A stretch of DNA of 64,000 bases, taken from assembly GCF_000166195.2 (NCBI RefSeq), contig NZ_CM001403.1, forward strand, positions 2,870,432 through 2,934,431, given 5' to 3'. Source of the DNA: Mucilaginibacter paludis DSM 18603 (GTDB lineage Bacteria > Bacteroidota > Bacteroidia > Sphingobacteriales > Sphingobacteriaceae). Each line of letters opens with the position of its first letter. Within the stretch, counting starts at the first letter, position 1. Shown here one piece after another: positions 37,739 through 45,821 of the stretch. A program made the position numbers and the translations under genes. The notes under the pieces were generated by a model, which saw only the letters and a list, made by a program, of their open reading frames with translations, was not told where the DNA came from and did no database searches.

Positions 37739-38724
37739 CTAATTATCTTTTTTTCTATCTCTTATCTGGCTTGGCTTATAGTCGAAATGTTTTTTAAACG
37801 CTTTGCTGAAGCTTGAAGTACTACTGTAACCTACAAACAAGGCCACATCGCGGATCGACATGCCGCTTTCCAGTAATAGGCTGTGTGACTTTTCATCCGT
37901 AAACGTTTGACATCATTTGCCGGTTTGATGTTAAATTCGTTAAAGTAATCTCGTTCGAGTGTTTTTAACGATACTGGATAACGATCAATTAGCTTTTGGA
38001 TATTTGTTAAACGGTGATTGGTATAGTTCTTTTTGATAAAGTACTTTATCCGGTATACTGGCGAAGTAAGTTTTTGTGCTACCATATCATGGTATTGTTT
38101 CAGCAATCCTTTAGTAATACTCATCCTGGCGATCTCCATATCTTCAACTTTAGCTTCATCCAATGCGGCTAAAGCTTCCAAAATTTTGCTTAGTGGCGTA
38201 TTTTCAATCCCTACCTGCGGCATGTGGCCAAATTGATCTGTGCCGCTTTCCATCCATTCAAGGAAATCTTGCAATCCGGCGTATTGCCCTGTTTGCCGCC
38301 AGAGCCAGGCTACCCGTGGGTTGATGTAAACAGCAAGTGTAATTCCTTTGGGTAGCTTGCCGATGTATTTTCCCGGCCTGTTAAACGTGGCATAGCCTTT
38401 AGAGCCTTCAACTATGGTCACCGGGCTACCATCCGGCAAATAGAACTGGATACCATTGCCCATCACGAAAAACAGAAACGCAACAGTTTCACTTACTTCA
38501 AAACTAAACTCTAATTCAGAATCAAGCTTAAATTCGTAAAATTCAATATAGGTAAGATAATCCCTGGTAGATTGGCGGATAACCCTTCCCGCTTTCAGTC
38601 GCGTTAATTCCGCTTCCACCGCAAAACTGATCTTGTAAATAGCGTCTTCCGGCAGTTTGCCCAGCATTTTACTATCCGTGAACAGCACTGTGGAATGATA
38701 CTTTACATTTATTTTCTTTTCCAT
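37739..38724 (-). pseudogene. AraC-family transcription regulator with 2-bp frameshift in the DNA-binding domain
   Basis: Start taken at ATG 38724 (MEKKINVKYHSTVLFTDSKM). The N-terminal sensor part is intact; the first HTH includes TNIQKLIDRYPVSLKTLERD. The frame then breaks in a TG-repeat (TGTGTG, 37882-37887). Dropping two bases restores SLLLESGMSIRDVALFVGYS and SSFSKAFKKHFDYKPSQIRD, the second HTH and AraC signature, ending at 37739 (about 327 residues). As written, translation ends early at 37831 and lacks the second HTH. It may have controlled nearby cargo such as the SusCD operon; this is inference. Confidence 0.87.
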
Positions 38725-39144
38725 AGAGGGTAGTTCATTAATTCTATCAACAGCTTTATCGCCCGTTACAGCTGACAGGGAAGCGGTAACCGTTAATACA
38801 AGTGCAATTTGAAGTAGAGGTTGGTGCATAAGGCATAGGTGTTCAGTTAAAAAAATTGATATTTTTATTACTATTATTTATCAATAGTTAAATTAAACAG
38901 GCGTTAAAGTTAAAAACTACTTAGAGTCATTCCAAATACCTATATGGTTCAAATGCTTCAAAATATCAGATTTTTATGTTTTTGCGCATATTTGTGCGCG
39001 AAAAGGCACATTTTCTACGTATAAAGGTGTTTTTTCAAAAAAAATGTTATAGGCTAATATTTAGGGTTCAAAGAGGCCAATAGGAAAACGATGTTAATCG
39101 AATTTCATTTACATAAATGAATATGCAGGGCTGGCAGGCCACCC

Positions 39145-39490
39145 GGTTGCGGCAAGCGGCTGCCTGCCACCCGCGATAGAGCGGGCTGCCTGCCACCGCC
39201 CGCCTCACCTCGCACAGCAAGACGCAAATTCGCTACGCTCATAAGCAACTTGCTCTTTCCCATCGCTGGTGAAAAAAGAAAAGAAACCCAATTACACCAC
39301 AATCGCAAAGATAGCCCACGCCGGGATCAACCGTCAAGGCTATACGAGCGGGCGGGAGTTGTTCGCTTTCAGCGGCCCCGCCCGGCCTTGACAGTTGACC
39401 CGGCTACGCGCTTTTGGTGGCTAAGTGGTGAAAATGGGCTGGTGTGCGTAATTAATGCACGGGCGGCATGTCCGCTTTTACAGTCTGCCC
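39145..39490 (+). ncRNA. Conserved structured element, copy 2 (large hairpin at 39320-39404)
   Basis: Second copy of the element at 3965-4260, in the 855-bp gap between the AraC remnant and HU. Outer arms are 39320-39340 and 39385-39404; inner arms 39349-39355 and 39378-39384; total span 85 nt as in copy 1. Upstream is the same TGCGGCAAGCGGCT motif inside further GC-rich hairpins (GGCAGGC / GCCTGCC). Compared with copy 1, outer-stem A-T pairs became C-G at two places and inner A-T pairs became G-C at two places. Both copies lie downstream of the 3' end of a tRNA-Asn-type integrase gene. The rest of the gap (38725-39144) shows no gene. Confidence 0.62.
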
Positions 39491-39579
39491 TGCGCGTCTG
39501 GTTTGGTGTTTAGATCGATCCGGCTTATCTTTGCGCCTTATGGCGGTAATTTACAGCCGATCAAAAGTGGTATAGAAAG

Positions 39580-39885
39580 ATGACGAAAGCAGATGTAATT
39601 GCAGGTATAACCGCAAAAACAGGAAAAGGAAAAGAAGCAACCGAAACCATTATAGATGCCTTTTTTGAGGTGGTTCAATCCAGCCTTACCAATGGCGAGG
39701 ACGTATTTGTTCGGGGCTTTGGTACTTTCCTGGTGAAGAAAAGAGCGGCTAAGATAGGCAGGAACATCACGAAGAACACCGCTGTACAAATACCCGAGAG
39801 TTATATTCCTGCCTTTAGGCCTGGTGATGAATTTAAGAACAAAGTTAAAGCCGCCGTAAGAAGCGGAGTGTTAATAGAATCGTAA
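39580..39885 (+). CDS. HU/IHF-family DNA-bending protein
   Basis: 101 residues: MTKADVIAGITAKTGKGKEA, FFEVVQSSLTNGEDVFVRGF and GTFLVKKRAAKIGRNITKNT, followed by the beta-arm end IPAFRPGDEFKNKVK. This is a standard HU-like fold that bends DNA. Lying between the structured element and integrase B, it may be the architectural cofactor for integration and excision, as HU/IHF proteins are for tyrosine recombinases, or for the nearby hairpin. Confidence 0.94.
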   Translation: MTKADVIAGITAKTGKGKEATETIIDAFFEVVQSSLTNGEDVFVRGFGTFLVKKRAAKIGRNITKNTAVQIPESYIPAFRPGDEFKNKVKAAVRSGVLIES

Positions 39886-39899
39886 TGGATTGTTTACGA

Positions 39900-41186
39900 T
39901 CAAGAGGCTTCCTGAACGGCCTCTTGATCTACTGTTGTTTTAATTGTTGTAAATTCCATAAGCTTTTCCGCCATGCTTTTCTTAGCATCCTTTTCAAAAC
40001 CTTTCCAGTAATTTTGTGTGGTGTTCATGGTGGTATGCCCTAAAGCTTCCTGTGCAAATTCCAGCCCCATAGTACGGGTGGCCTGTGTAGTGAACGAATG
40101 ACGGGCTACCATTGTACCTAACTTAAATGATAAGCCTAACTGATCGACCAGCTTTTGCATGTGCTGATTAACAAAGCGGATAAAATTTTGGTTGACCTTG
40201 TGCCGTTCTTTGGCTGACATGCCTGTTTGGAATATGGGAAATACATAGTCGTTGGGCTTCCCTTTTTCGTTAGCGTACTTTTTAATAAATGCTTTGATAT
40301 GGCTGGTCAGAGGGACGACAATGGGCGTTGGGTCTTCCTTTGTGGTGTTTTTGGTCTTATGTCTTAAAAATGAAAAGTATGTATCGTGAATATCTTTAAA
40401 CTTTAATTCAGCAATATCCCTGAAATTCATACCGTTGCATTGGTAACTGAAAAACCAATAGTCCCTGGCCTTTTCCATAAAGGCATCCGTAGAAACATCG
40501 GCAGTATATAGGGCATTAAGATCGGGAGTTTCTAAAGCTTTTTTTACATTTTTGCCTGTCGGGATTTTATAGGTTTTAAAGGGATAAAGTTCGGCGGAAA
40601 TATCCCCCGCCGCAATCGCCTTATTAAAGATCGCCCTTAAATTCCGCATATAAATACCAACGGTAGTTTTGGAATTGTTTTTGGAAACCATCCATTGCTC
40701 ATATTTATTTAAAACATCTGCTGAAAGGGCGGTAAAAGGAATATGCATAACGGGATTTTTTTTACCCTCACTTAAATAAGCTGTAATGGATTTAATGCTG
40801 CAATCATAACTCGACGCTGTTCCGATCTGCTCGTTTTTGTCCAGCACCTTTACATAGTTTGCAAAATGCTCAATTACATTATTGGCACTTGCTTTAGTAC
40901 GGAACATCTTACGCTCAAACTTTTCAAAAGTGAAGCTGTCGCCTAAATCTTTAGCCAGGTCAGCGGCTTTTTGTATGACTGCATCCAATTCAATTTTGAG
41001 GTCTTTGTTTTCTCCTCTTGGTTTGGCAGCAAGGTAAGACTGTTCAAAAGCTTCTTTGCTCAGTTTGTAGTCGGTGCCATACCACCGCTCCATTTTGGCG
41101 GTAAAGTAAACATGTAATTTTAATGGAAATGTGCCATTTTTCAGTGCCCGCCTCGTGTCGAGGTAAAGAGAAACTTCAGCTTTCAT
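39900..41186 (-). CDS. Tyrosine recombinase/integrase B (of the CRISPR-bearing element)
   Basis: Start taken at ATG 41186 (MKAEVSLYLDTRRALKNGTF), giving 428 residues. Same three-domain layout as integrase A: arm-binding domain, core-binding domain, catalytic domain with YQCNGMNFRDI, TMVARHSFTTQATR and EALGHTTMNTTQNYW (Tyr nucleophile). The att copy at 41445-41490 is 260 bp upstream of the start. It should integrate and excise the segment between the two tRNA-Asn fragments, which includes CRISPR-Cas9. Confidence 0.93.
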   Translation of the reverse strand: MKAEVSLYLDTRRALKNGTFPLKLHVYFTAKMERWYGTDYKLSKEAFEQSYLAAKPRGENKDLKIELDAVIQKAADLAKDLGDSFTFEKFERKMFRTKASANNVIEHFANYVKVLDKNEQIGTASSYDCSIKSITAYLSEGKKNPVMHIPFTALSADVLNKYEQWMVSKNNSKTTVGIYMRNLRAIFNKAIAAGDISAELYPFKTYKIPTGKNVKKALETPDLNALYTADVSTDAFMEKARDYWFFSYQCNGMNFRDIAELKFKDIHDTYFSFLRHKTKNTTKEDPTPIVVPLTSHIKAFIKKYANEKGKPNDYVFPIFQTGMSAKERHKVNQNFIRFVNQHMQKLVDQLGLSFKLGTMVARHSFTTQATRTMGLEFAQEALGHTTMNTTQNYWKGFEKDAKKSMAEKLMEFTTIKTTVDQEAVQEAS

Positions 41187-41444
41187 AATAAATACGATTA
41201 AAATGAATAAATTTGCAGAATTAAACATTTGATTAAAAATTCAATTACTACATAAGTAACTGATGATTAACTAATTGCTTAATACAAATATAAGTATAAT
41301 CATCAAATTATTTGCAGAAAATTTGCAGAAAAACAGGCAACAAATCACAAAAAAACACAAAATAACATTTGCTGTTATTTTTATAAATATCTGATAATCA
41401 ATGTATAACAAAGAAAATTAAAGTATCGATAATCGCTTACAATT

Positions 41445-41490
41445 GACTGTTAATCAGAGGGTCGCTGGTTCGAGCCCAGCCTCAGGAGCC
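41445..41490 (+). other. att site: 3' half of tRNA-Asn(GTT), copy 2
   Basis: Identical over 46 bp to 5908-5953. It also encodes, on the minus strand, the last 13 residues of the serine recombinase (APEAGLEPATL end). No 5' tRNA half is nearby. It marks the right end of the CRISPR element. Confidence 0.85.
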
Positions 41491-43010
41491 AGAATGGGCA
41501 AGCACGAGAAATCGGTCGCTTGCCCTTCTTTTTTGCCTTTTATTTCACTGTTAATCAAGTAGATACAAGAGTACAATTCACTCGTCAAAGCGGTTCGATG
41601 TTGCAATTCCTCGAAAGTGAATTTTTGGGGGTACATCGAACCAATTAATTCTCGTTTATTGGAACTATCTGATTTTGAATAGATTGTATTTAATCTCGTT
41701 AATTTGCTAATAGCCGGTCTAAGTAGCGGTTCAATGTTCGCAGTCTTGGAATTAGCCGCTGCTGCTTCCGATAACTTCGCTTCTAATACATTTACCTTGT
41801 ATTCATTTTCTGATTTAATGGTCTTATAATCGGCACCGTCAATGTCTCCGTTTAAAAGAAGTTCCCTTGCTTTACTGGTGCGGTTATTCAGCTCATTGAT
41901 TTCCTTTAGCAATTCAGAACGGGATACCAAAGTTGTCGTATTTTGGTTTTTGTACGTATCCCTGATAACTTCAGTAAACAGATCTGCATATTCCTCCTGG
42001 ATAGTGAATTCCTCTATTACCTGATCGAATACTTTATTTACCTCTTCGGCCTTATACCTGCACCCACAAGCTGAAGAACAATGATAGTAGTAGTAATATC
42101 CATTGCGACCTTTGGATGCGCTCCCGCACAAAATGCGGTTGCACCTTGAGCATTTAATAAAGCCCCTTAAAGGCAACATATCCGGCGAATGAACCTTTGT
42201 TTTCTCCTCCCTCTTTTTCCCGCTTAAAACGTCCTGAACGTCGTAAAATAAAGATTCAGAAATAATGCCATCATGCAATCCCTTAACGGTGTGTGCCGCT
42301 TCGTCCTTATATTTAACGATTAGTATCTTTCCGCAATAAACAGGATTGCGCACCGCCACGTAAAAGTTGTTCCGCTTACACTTTAAACCCATCTCCGCAG
42401 CTTTTTCATATACTTGCTGCGTGGAATAAATACCCTTTGCAATCTCGTTAAATGCCCATTCCATGATTTTAGCCTGTGGCGGATCGATAGCAATATATTT
42501 CTTCCCTGTAGCATCGTGCCTGTTGATATAACCCACAGGGGCGTGAGATACCCAACGGCCTTCCTTCCTGGCACGCCTTAGACCATAAAATGTATTTAAT
42601 GCCCTTCTGTCGTTTTCTATCTCCGGTGCAGTAAGATAAATAGCCAGCATCATTTTGTTTTCAGGAACTTCCATATCCAAAGGCTGTTCTATAGCCTGCG
42701 GCTCCACACCTAATATTTTAAGTGTGTTGATCATTTGATAAGCATCTGGTGCGTTTCGGCTAAACCTGTCCCACTTCGTAAATAAGATAAGATCGATTTT
42801 TCCGCGCTGCTTCCTCAGGTTGAGCAACAAGCCCTGCCACTGGGGCCTGACAAACGTTTTGGCAGAATGATCTTCAAATATGGTTTTCCTTATACTGATG
42901 TTGTTAATCTCACAATAGCGGCGCAGTACCTCTTCCTGGCTTCTTTGAGAATAACCTTTATCGGCCTGTTCATCTGTACTCACCCTTATATAAATATCTG
43001 CTACTTTCAT
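41454..43010 (-). CDS. Large serine recombinase
   Basis: 518 residues. The resolvase domain (1-150) has ADIYIRVSTDEQADKGYSQR with the nucleophilic Ser in YIRVSTDEQ, and KWDRFSRNAPDAYQMI. A recombinase domain follows (PVGYINRHDATGKKYIAIDP), then a zinc beta-ribbon with CSRCNRILCGSASKG and HCSSACGCRYKAEE, and a coiled coil (~370-430). It is translationally coupled (ATGA) to the 53-residue gene upstream. The final residues ILAPEAGLEPATL are encoded by the tRNA-Asn fragment, so the natural C-terminus may have been replaced or fixed by integration there. Confidence 0.93.
   Translation of the reverse strand: MKVADIYIRVSTDEQADKGYSQRSQEEVLRRYCEINNISIRKTIFEDHSAKTFVRPQWQGLLLNLRKQRGKIDLILFTKWDRFSRNAPDAYQMINTLKILGVEPQAIEQPLDMEVPENKMMLAIYLTAPEIENDRRALNTFYGLRRARKEGRWVSHAPVGYINRHDATGKKYIAIDPPQAKIMEWAFNEIAKGIYSTQQVYEKAAEMGLKCKRNNFYVAVRNPVYCGKILIVKYKDEAAHTVKGLHDGIISESLFYDVQDVLSGKKREEKTKVHSPDMLPLRGFIKCSRCNRILCGSASKGRNGYYYYYHCSSACGCRYKAEEVNKVFDQVIEEFTIQEEYADLFTEVIRDTYKNQNTTTLVSRSELLKEINELNNRTSKARELLLNGDIDGADYKTIKSENEYKVNVLEAKLSEAAAANSKTANIEPLLRPAISKLTRLNTIYSKSDSSNKRELIGSMYPQKFTFEELQHRTALTSELYSCIYLINSEIKGKKEGQATDFSCLPILAPEAGLEPATL
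41496..41534 (+). terminator. Terminator after the second tRNA-Asn fragment
   Basis: Stem GGGCAAGC (41496-41503) / GCTTGCCC (41518-41525) followed by TTCTTTTTT. Both att copies carry a terminator right after the tRNA end, though the two terminators differ in sequence, so integration would leave a tRNA transcript properly ended. Confidence 0.8.
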
Positions 43011-43168
43011 TTGTTAAAGTTCTGATTTACAATCAATTTAGCTAAAAAATACATTAAATCCAAAATTTCCTGGGCTTTTTTTTCAGTAACTTTTACACCA
43101 TTTTTTTCCAACATTTTAATGGCCTGACTGGTAGTTACTGTTCTTTTGTTTGAAGAATCGCTCTTCAT
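43007..43168 (-). CDS. Small protein coupled to the serine recombinase (53 aa)
   Basis: MKSDSSNKRTVTTSQAIKML is followed by a helical C-terminus ending FLAKLIVNQNFNK. Its stop TGA overlaps the recombinase ATG (ATGA), a sign of translational coupling. Two helices with a Lys-rich N-terminus would suit a DNA-binding or recombination-directionality factor, but I do not recognise it. Confidence 0.75.
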   Translation of the reverse strand: MKSDSSNKRTVTTSQAIKMLEKNGVKVTEKKAQEILDLMYFLAKLIVNQNFNK

Positions 43169-43393
43169 CGTAATGTGATTTATTAATCCCTGTCATCGGT
43201 AGTCACTTAACGCCTGTAACAATTCCAGGCATGTGCGCCGACAGATGATACAGTCGGGAACAATAAACGGCGCATTACAGAAACCTTACGGACCCGGCCG
43301 TATCATTATTCATGTAAGCACCTTGAAATTAGAAAATCCAGATTTCAATGGTGGCCGGAATAACCGGCTAATAGTGCGGATATTTCAACCCGC

Positions 43394-43436
43394 TAAAAAA
43401 AGGAAGCCGCCCATGTTCAATCAAGCGGCTTCCTTA
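43394..43436 (-). terminator. Terminator of traJ
   Basis: Stem AAGGAAGCCGC / GCGGCTTCCTT (43400-43410 with 43425-43435), followed on the minus strand by seven T. It starts a few bases after the traJ stop. The remaining gap to 43168 has no gene. Confidence 0.85.
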
Positions 43437-43442
43437 GTTCGC

Positions 43443-44594
43443 TTAAAACACTCCGGTAACAGTCTTAGTAACCACTTTGGAGGCCACAGATGCCTGCCTG
43501 CCAAAAGTAGATGCCGCTGAACTTATACCGGAAGTAGATACAACCCATGTTGATATACTGGGCACGGTAAACATGGCAATCGCGCCAATTAAAAAAGTGA
43601 CGATCACTGTTCCGAAAGATAGTATACCATTAGATGCAAAAATGGCAAACTCCGCCATTTTATTGGCGGTACCGCTTCCATGCAAAATACCCTGATACCG
43701 GCTGATCTCCACGGTCATTGCATATTGCTGTATGTACGCTGACAACCACATGATCAGGTAGGCTATCGCGCCATAGAGATTTACAGAAATAAAACGGGCA
43801 ACCCAAGTCGTAAAACTATCTCTGAATGCCGGAAGGATACTGACCGCTATCGCAAAGGGGCCGAGTAGCACAAGTAAGCTGGAATAGAAAACCTGTATAA
43901 AGAATACGAAATAGGTGGCGATCCTTAATATCCATACCGCTATTAACTCTAAAAGCTGTGTAAGGAGTAATTGAAGGCTGATTTGAAGCCTTTGCTTCAA
44001 TTCCAATATTGGTCCTACAACGGTAGATATCCCTTGTTTAACCGTACTTGTGACCTGATCCCAGGCCTGACCATACCAGGTATCTGATTCCTTTTCCGCG
44101 ACACTGGTCTGCGCTTGAAAATTATAAAGACTATCAGCCATTTCTTTCATCAACTCGGCCCGTTTGACCCGGAGGTTGTCGGCCTCTACCTGCGCGGTCT
44201 GCCATTTGTCCTTCGCCTGATTTTCGACCAGCTCGCATGGAAACGCAACCATTCTTACAAAAACGTTCCACCATAAAATGATCATCGACAGACCGAAAGG
44301 GCGGAGTAAAGGCATAATTTCCATTTGCTTATCGCCGACCATCATTTCATAAGATCTGATCGCGAAAAAAATAATCATGAAAATGGCAGAAAGGGCTTTG
44401 GCATCATTTACAAAATCGACACCCTGGCCCCAGATCTGATCCCTAAGCCCGGTGAGCATTTGCATCATTCCGTCTTCGTACACTTCAGCACCCTGAAACA
44501 TGTCAAAGGCTTTGTTACTGCCGGTGCTATCCTGTGCAAAAGCCGTTAATCCGCAAATAATTATAATTAATAACGTTAGCGTGAATTTTTTCAT
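43443..44594 (-). CDS. traJ: TraJ-like conjugative transposon membrane protein
   Basis: 383 residues with a signal peptide (MKKFTLTLLIIIICGLTAFA) and several membrane segments (around 70-110, 210-250, 270-300, 320-350) separated by a periplasmic or cytosolic coiled coil (~120-165). LLRPFGLSMIILWWNVFVRM and FSSLLVLLGPFAIAVSILPA-like stretches fit TraJ of Bacteroidota conjugative transposons (VirB6-like channel component). It is alone: no traG, traK, traM or traN is near, so this element has lost its transfer machinery. Confidence 0.87.
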   Translation of the reverse strand: MKKFTLTLLIIIICGLTAFAQDSTGSNKAFDMFQGAEVYEDGMMQMLTGLRDQIWGQGVDFVNDAKALSAIFMIIFFAIRSYEMMVGDKQMEIMPLLRPFGLSMIILWWNVFVRMVAFPCELVENQAKDKWQTAQVEADNLRVKRAELMKEMADSLYNFQAQTSVAEKESDTWYGQAWDQVTSTVKQGISTVVGPILELKQRLQISLQLLLTQLLELIAVWILRIATYFVFFIQVFYSSLLVLLGPFAIAVSILPAFRDSFTTWVARFISVNLYGAIAYLIMWLSAYIQQYAMTVEISRYQGILHGSGTANKMAEFAIFASNGILSFGTVIVTFLIGAIAMFTVPSISTWVVSTSGISSAASTFGRQASVASKVVTKTVTGVF

Positions 44595-44691
44595 TAAATA
44601 TTATTTGTAATTCAAAGCTTACCCGCCGAAAGGCTGGCAAGCGTCAGGGCGGTAACAGCCCTTTTATTCGGAAGATGTTCCGATCAGGAGA

Positions 44692-44943
44692 TCACAATGC
44701 TCCTTTTGATAAACGGGTTCGCCAGTAATAACGCCATACCGGCTCATGTTCGCCTCTTTTTCGCTCGCGCTTGATTCGCCTGTACCAAAAGAGCAAATAA
44801 ACCGTCCACAGTATACCCGCTAACAGGAGATATTGAAAACGATAAGTGGGGAGGCGGATGGCGGCTTCGATTGCTCCCGCAGAGATGATGTTGGTTACCC
44901 AAAACCAGGTGAAAATGGCGACTTTTAGGAATCGCTTTTGCAT
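44692..44943 (-). CDS. Small membrane protein (83 aa)
   Basis: Two hydrophobic segments (residues ~7-27 and ~38-54) followed by a basic tail (YRRIKRERKRGEHEPVWRYY). It is upstream of traJ in the same direction. Not recognised; a conjugation-region accessory is possible by position. Confidence 0.55.
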   Translation of the reverse strand: MQKRFLKVAIFTWFWVTNIISAGAIEAAIRLPTYRFQYLLLAGILWTVYLLFWYRRIKRERKRGEHEPVWRYYWRTRLSKGAL

Positions 44944-45012
44944 TGTAATAGAATTTAAAATACGTCGATCCTGTAATTACCTATTACAGGATATCATGAT
45001 CGGAAGACATTC

Positions 45013-45177
45013 TTAGTATTTAACATGCCGCCTTCTTGTGGCATAGATAACAAACAATGCCCATAAGCCAAGTGCGATAAAAGCATGCGTAACAATGTCT
45101 TTGCCTGTGAATATTGCCGACCACATGAACATGGTCGAAGCAAATACTGTAAATAAAAAGAAAAGGAGCGTTTTCAT
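45013..45177 (-). CDS. Small membrane protein (54 aa)
   Basis: MKTLLFFLFTVFASTMFMWS starts a protein with two hydrophobic helices and the end RRRHVKY. The whole frame is hydrophobic and well formed, though too short for strong support. It has the same orientation as the 83-aa neighbour. Confidence 0.5.
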   Translation of the reverse strand: MKTLLFFLFTVFASTMFMWSAIFTGKDIVTHAFIALGLWALFVIYATRRRHVKY

Positions 45178-45520
45178 AAACTTTAAATGAATTCCTTAAA
45201 ATCAGTTAATTGCTGCAAGGGCTAATGTGATTATATCAGGAGTCGTTAAATAAATTGCCAGAATGAATTTTCATACCTTCAATACTTTAATGTGCCATTG
45301 CCAGTGACCTGTCCTTGACGGCCTCACTCAGCTGCACCCTGCATGCTTCGTGATGGCGACACAATACAACAATACGGGCTTTTCGTAAAAGCACCTACTC
45401 GTTATAGTTATAAATTATTACTATAGGTTATAGGAAATGTCACTTGAGCATGTCTGCGACATTTTTCTAATTCCTATATTTTATAAAATCAACTTGCCAA
45501 TTAAATACGACAAGCGAGCC

Positions 45521-45619
45521 GTTGTATGCGCGGGTAAGGTCATCGTAAACTTTCACCGTTACTTAGTGAGGTAAAAAAGCCTCACCCTACGGCTGTACAA
45601 GCAGCCTCCAATATTTAAT
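45521..45619 (-). ncRNA. Guide-RNA-like scaffold, copy B
   Basis: Read on the minus strand, this is a second copy of the element directly following the dCas12f-like gene. It begins TTAAATATTGGAGGCTGC, folds a GGCTG/CAGCC hairpin and a perfect GTGAGG/CCTCAC hairpin, contains AAAGTTTA and ends CGCGCATACAAC at 45521. After that point all similarity to copy A is lost; the next bases are GGCTCGCTTGTCGTATTTAA. A conserved, folded body with an abrupt variable 3' end is what TnpB/Cas12f guide RNAs look like. Confidence 0.6.
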
Positions 45620-45729
45620 CCTATCTAATAATATGAGTTATAAAATATCACTTCAGTGGTTAAGACATTCGATGAAACCCTATTCATTAGCCCTGCCATT
45701 ATTGTGGTGAAAACACGATAAGAGGACGC

Positions 45730-45821
45730 GTTGTAAGCGAGGTTACTAAACTTTAACCCTGCTTAGTGAGGCATTTAAAGATTCACCTTACGGCTGTACA
45801 AGCAGCCTCAAATATTTAAAA
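45730..45821 (-). ncRNA. Guide-RNA-like scaffold, copy A, immediately after the dCas12f-like gene
   Basis: Starts at the stop codon of the gene at 45822. It has the same order as copy B: TTTTAAATATTTGAGGCTGC, GGCTG/CAGCC hairpin, a GTGA/TCAC hairpin, CCTCACTAAG, AAAGTTTA, and the end CTCGCTTACAAC at 45730. The variable continuation is GCGTCCTCTTATCGTGTTTT. RNAs arising from the 3' end of tnpB/cas12f genes are known for the family; assigning that role here is my inference from position, repetition and fold. Confidence 0.62.
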
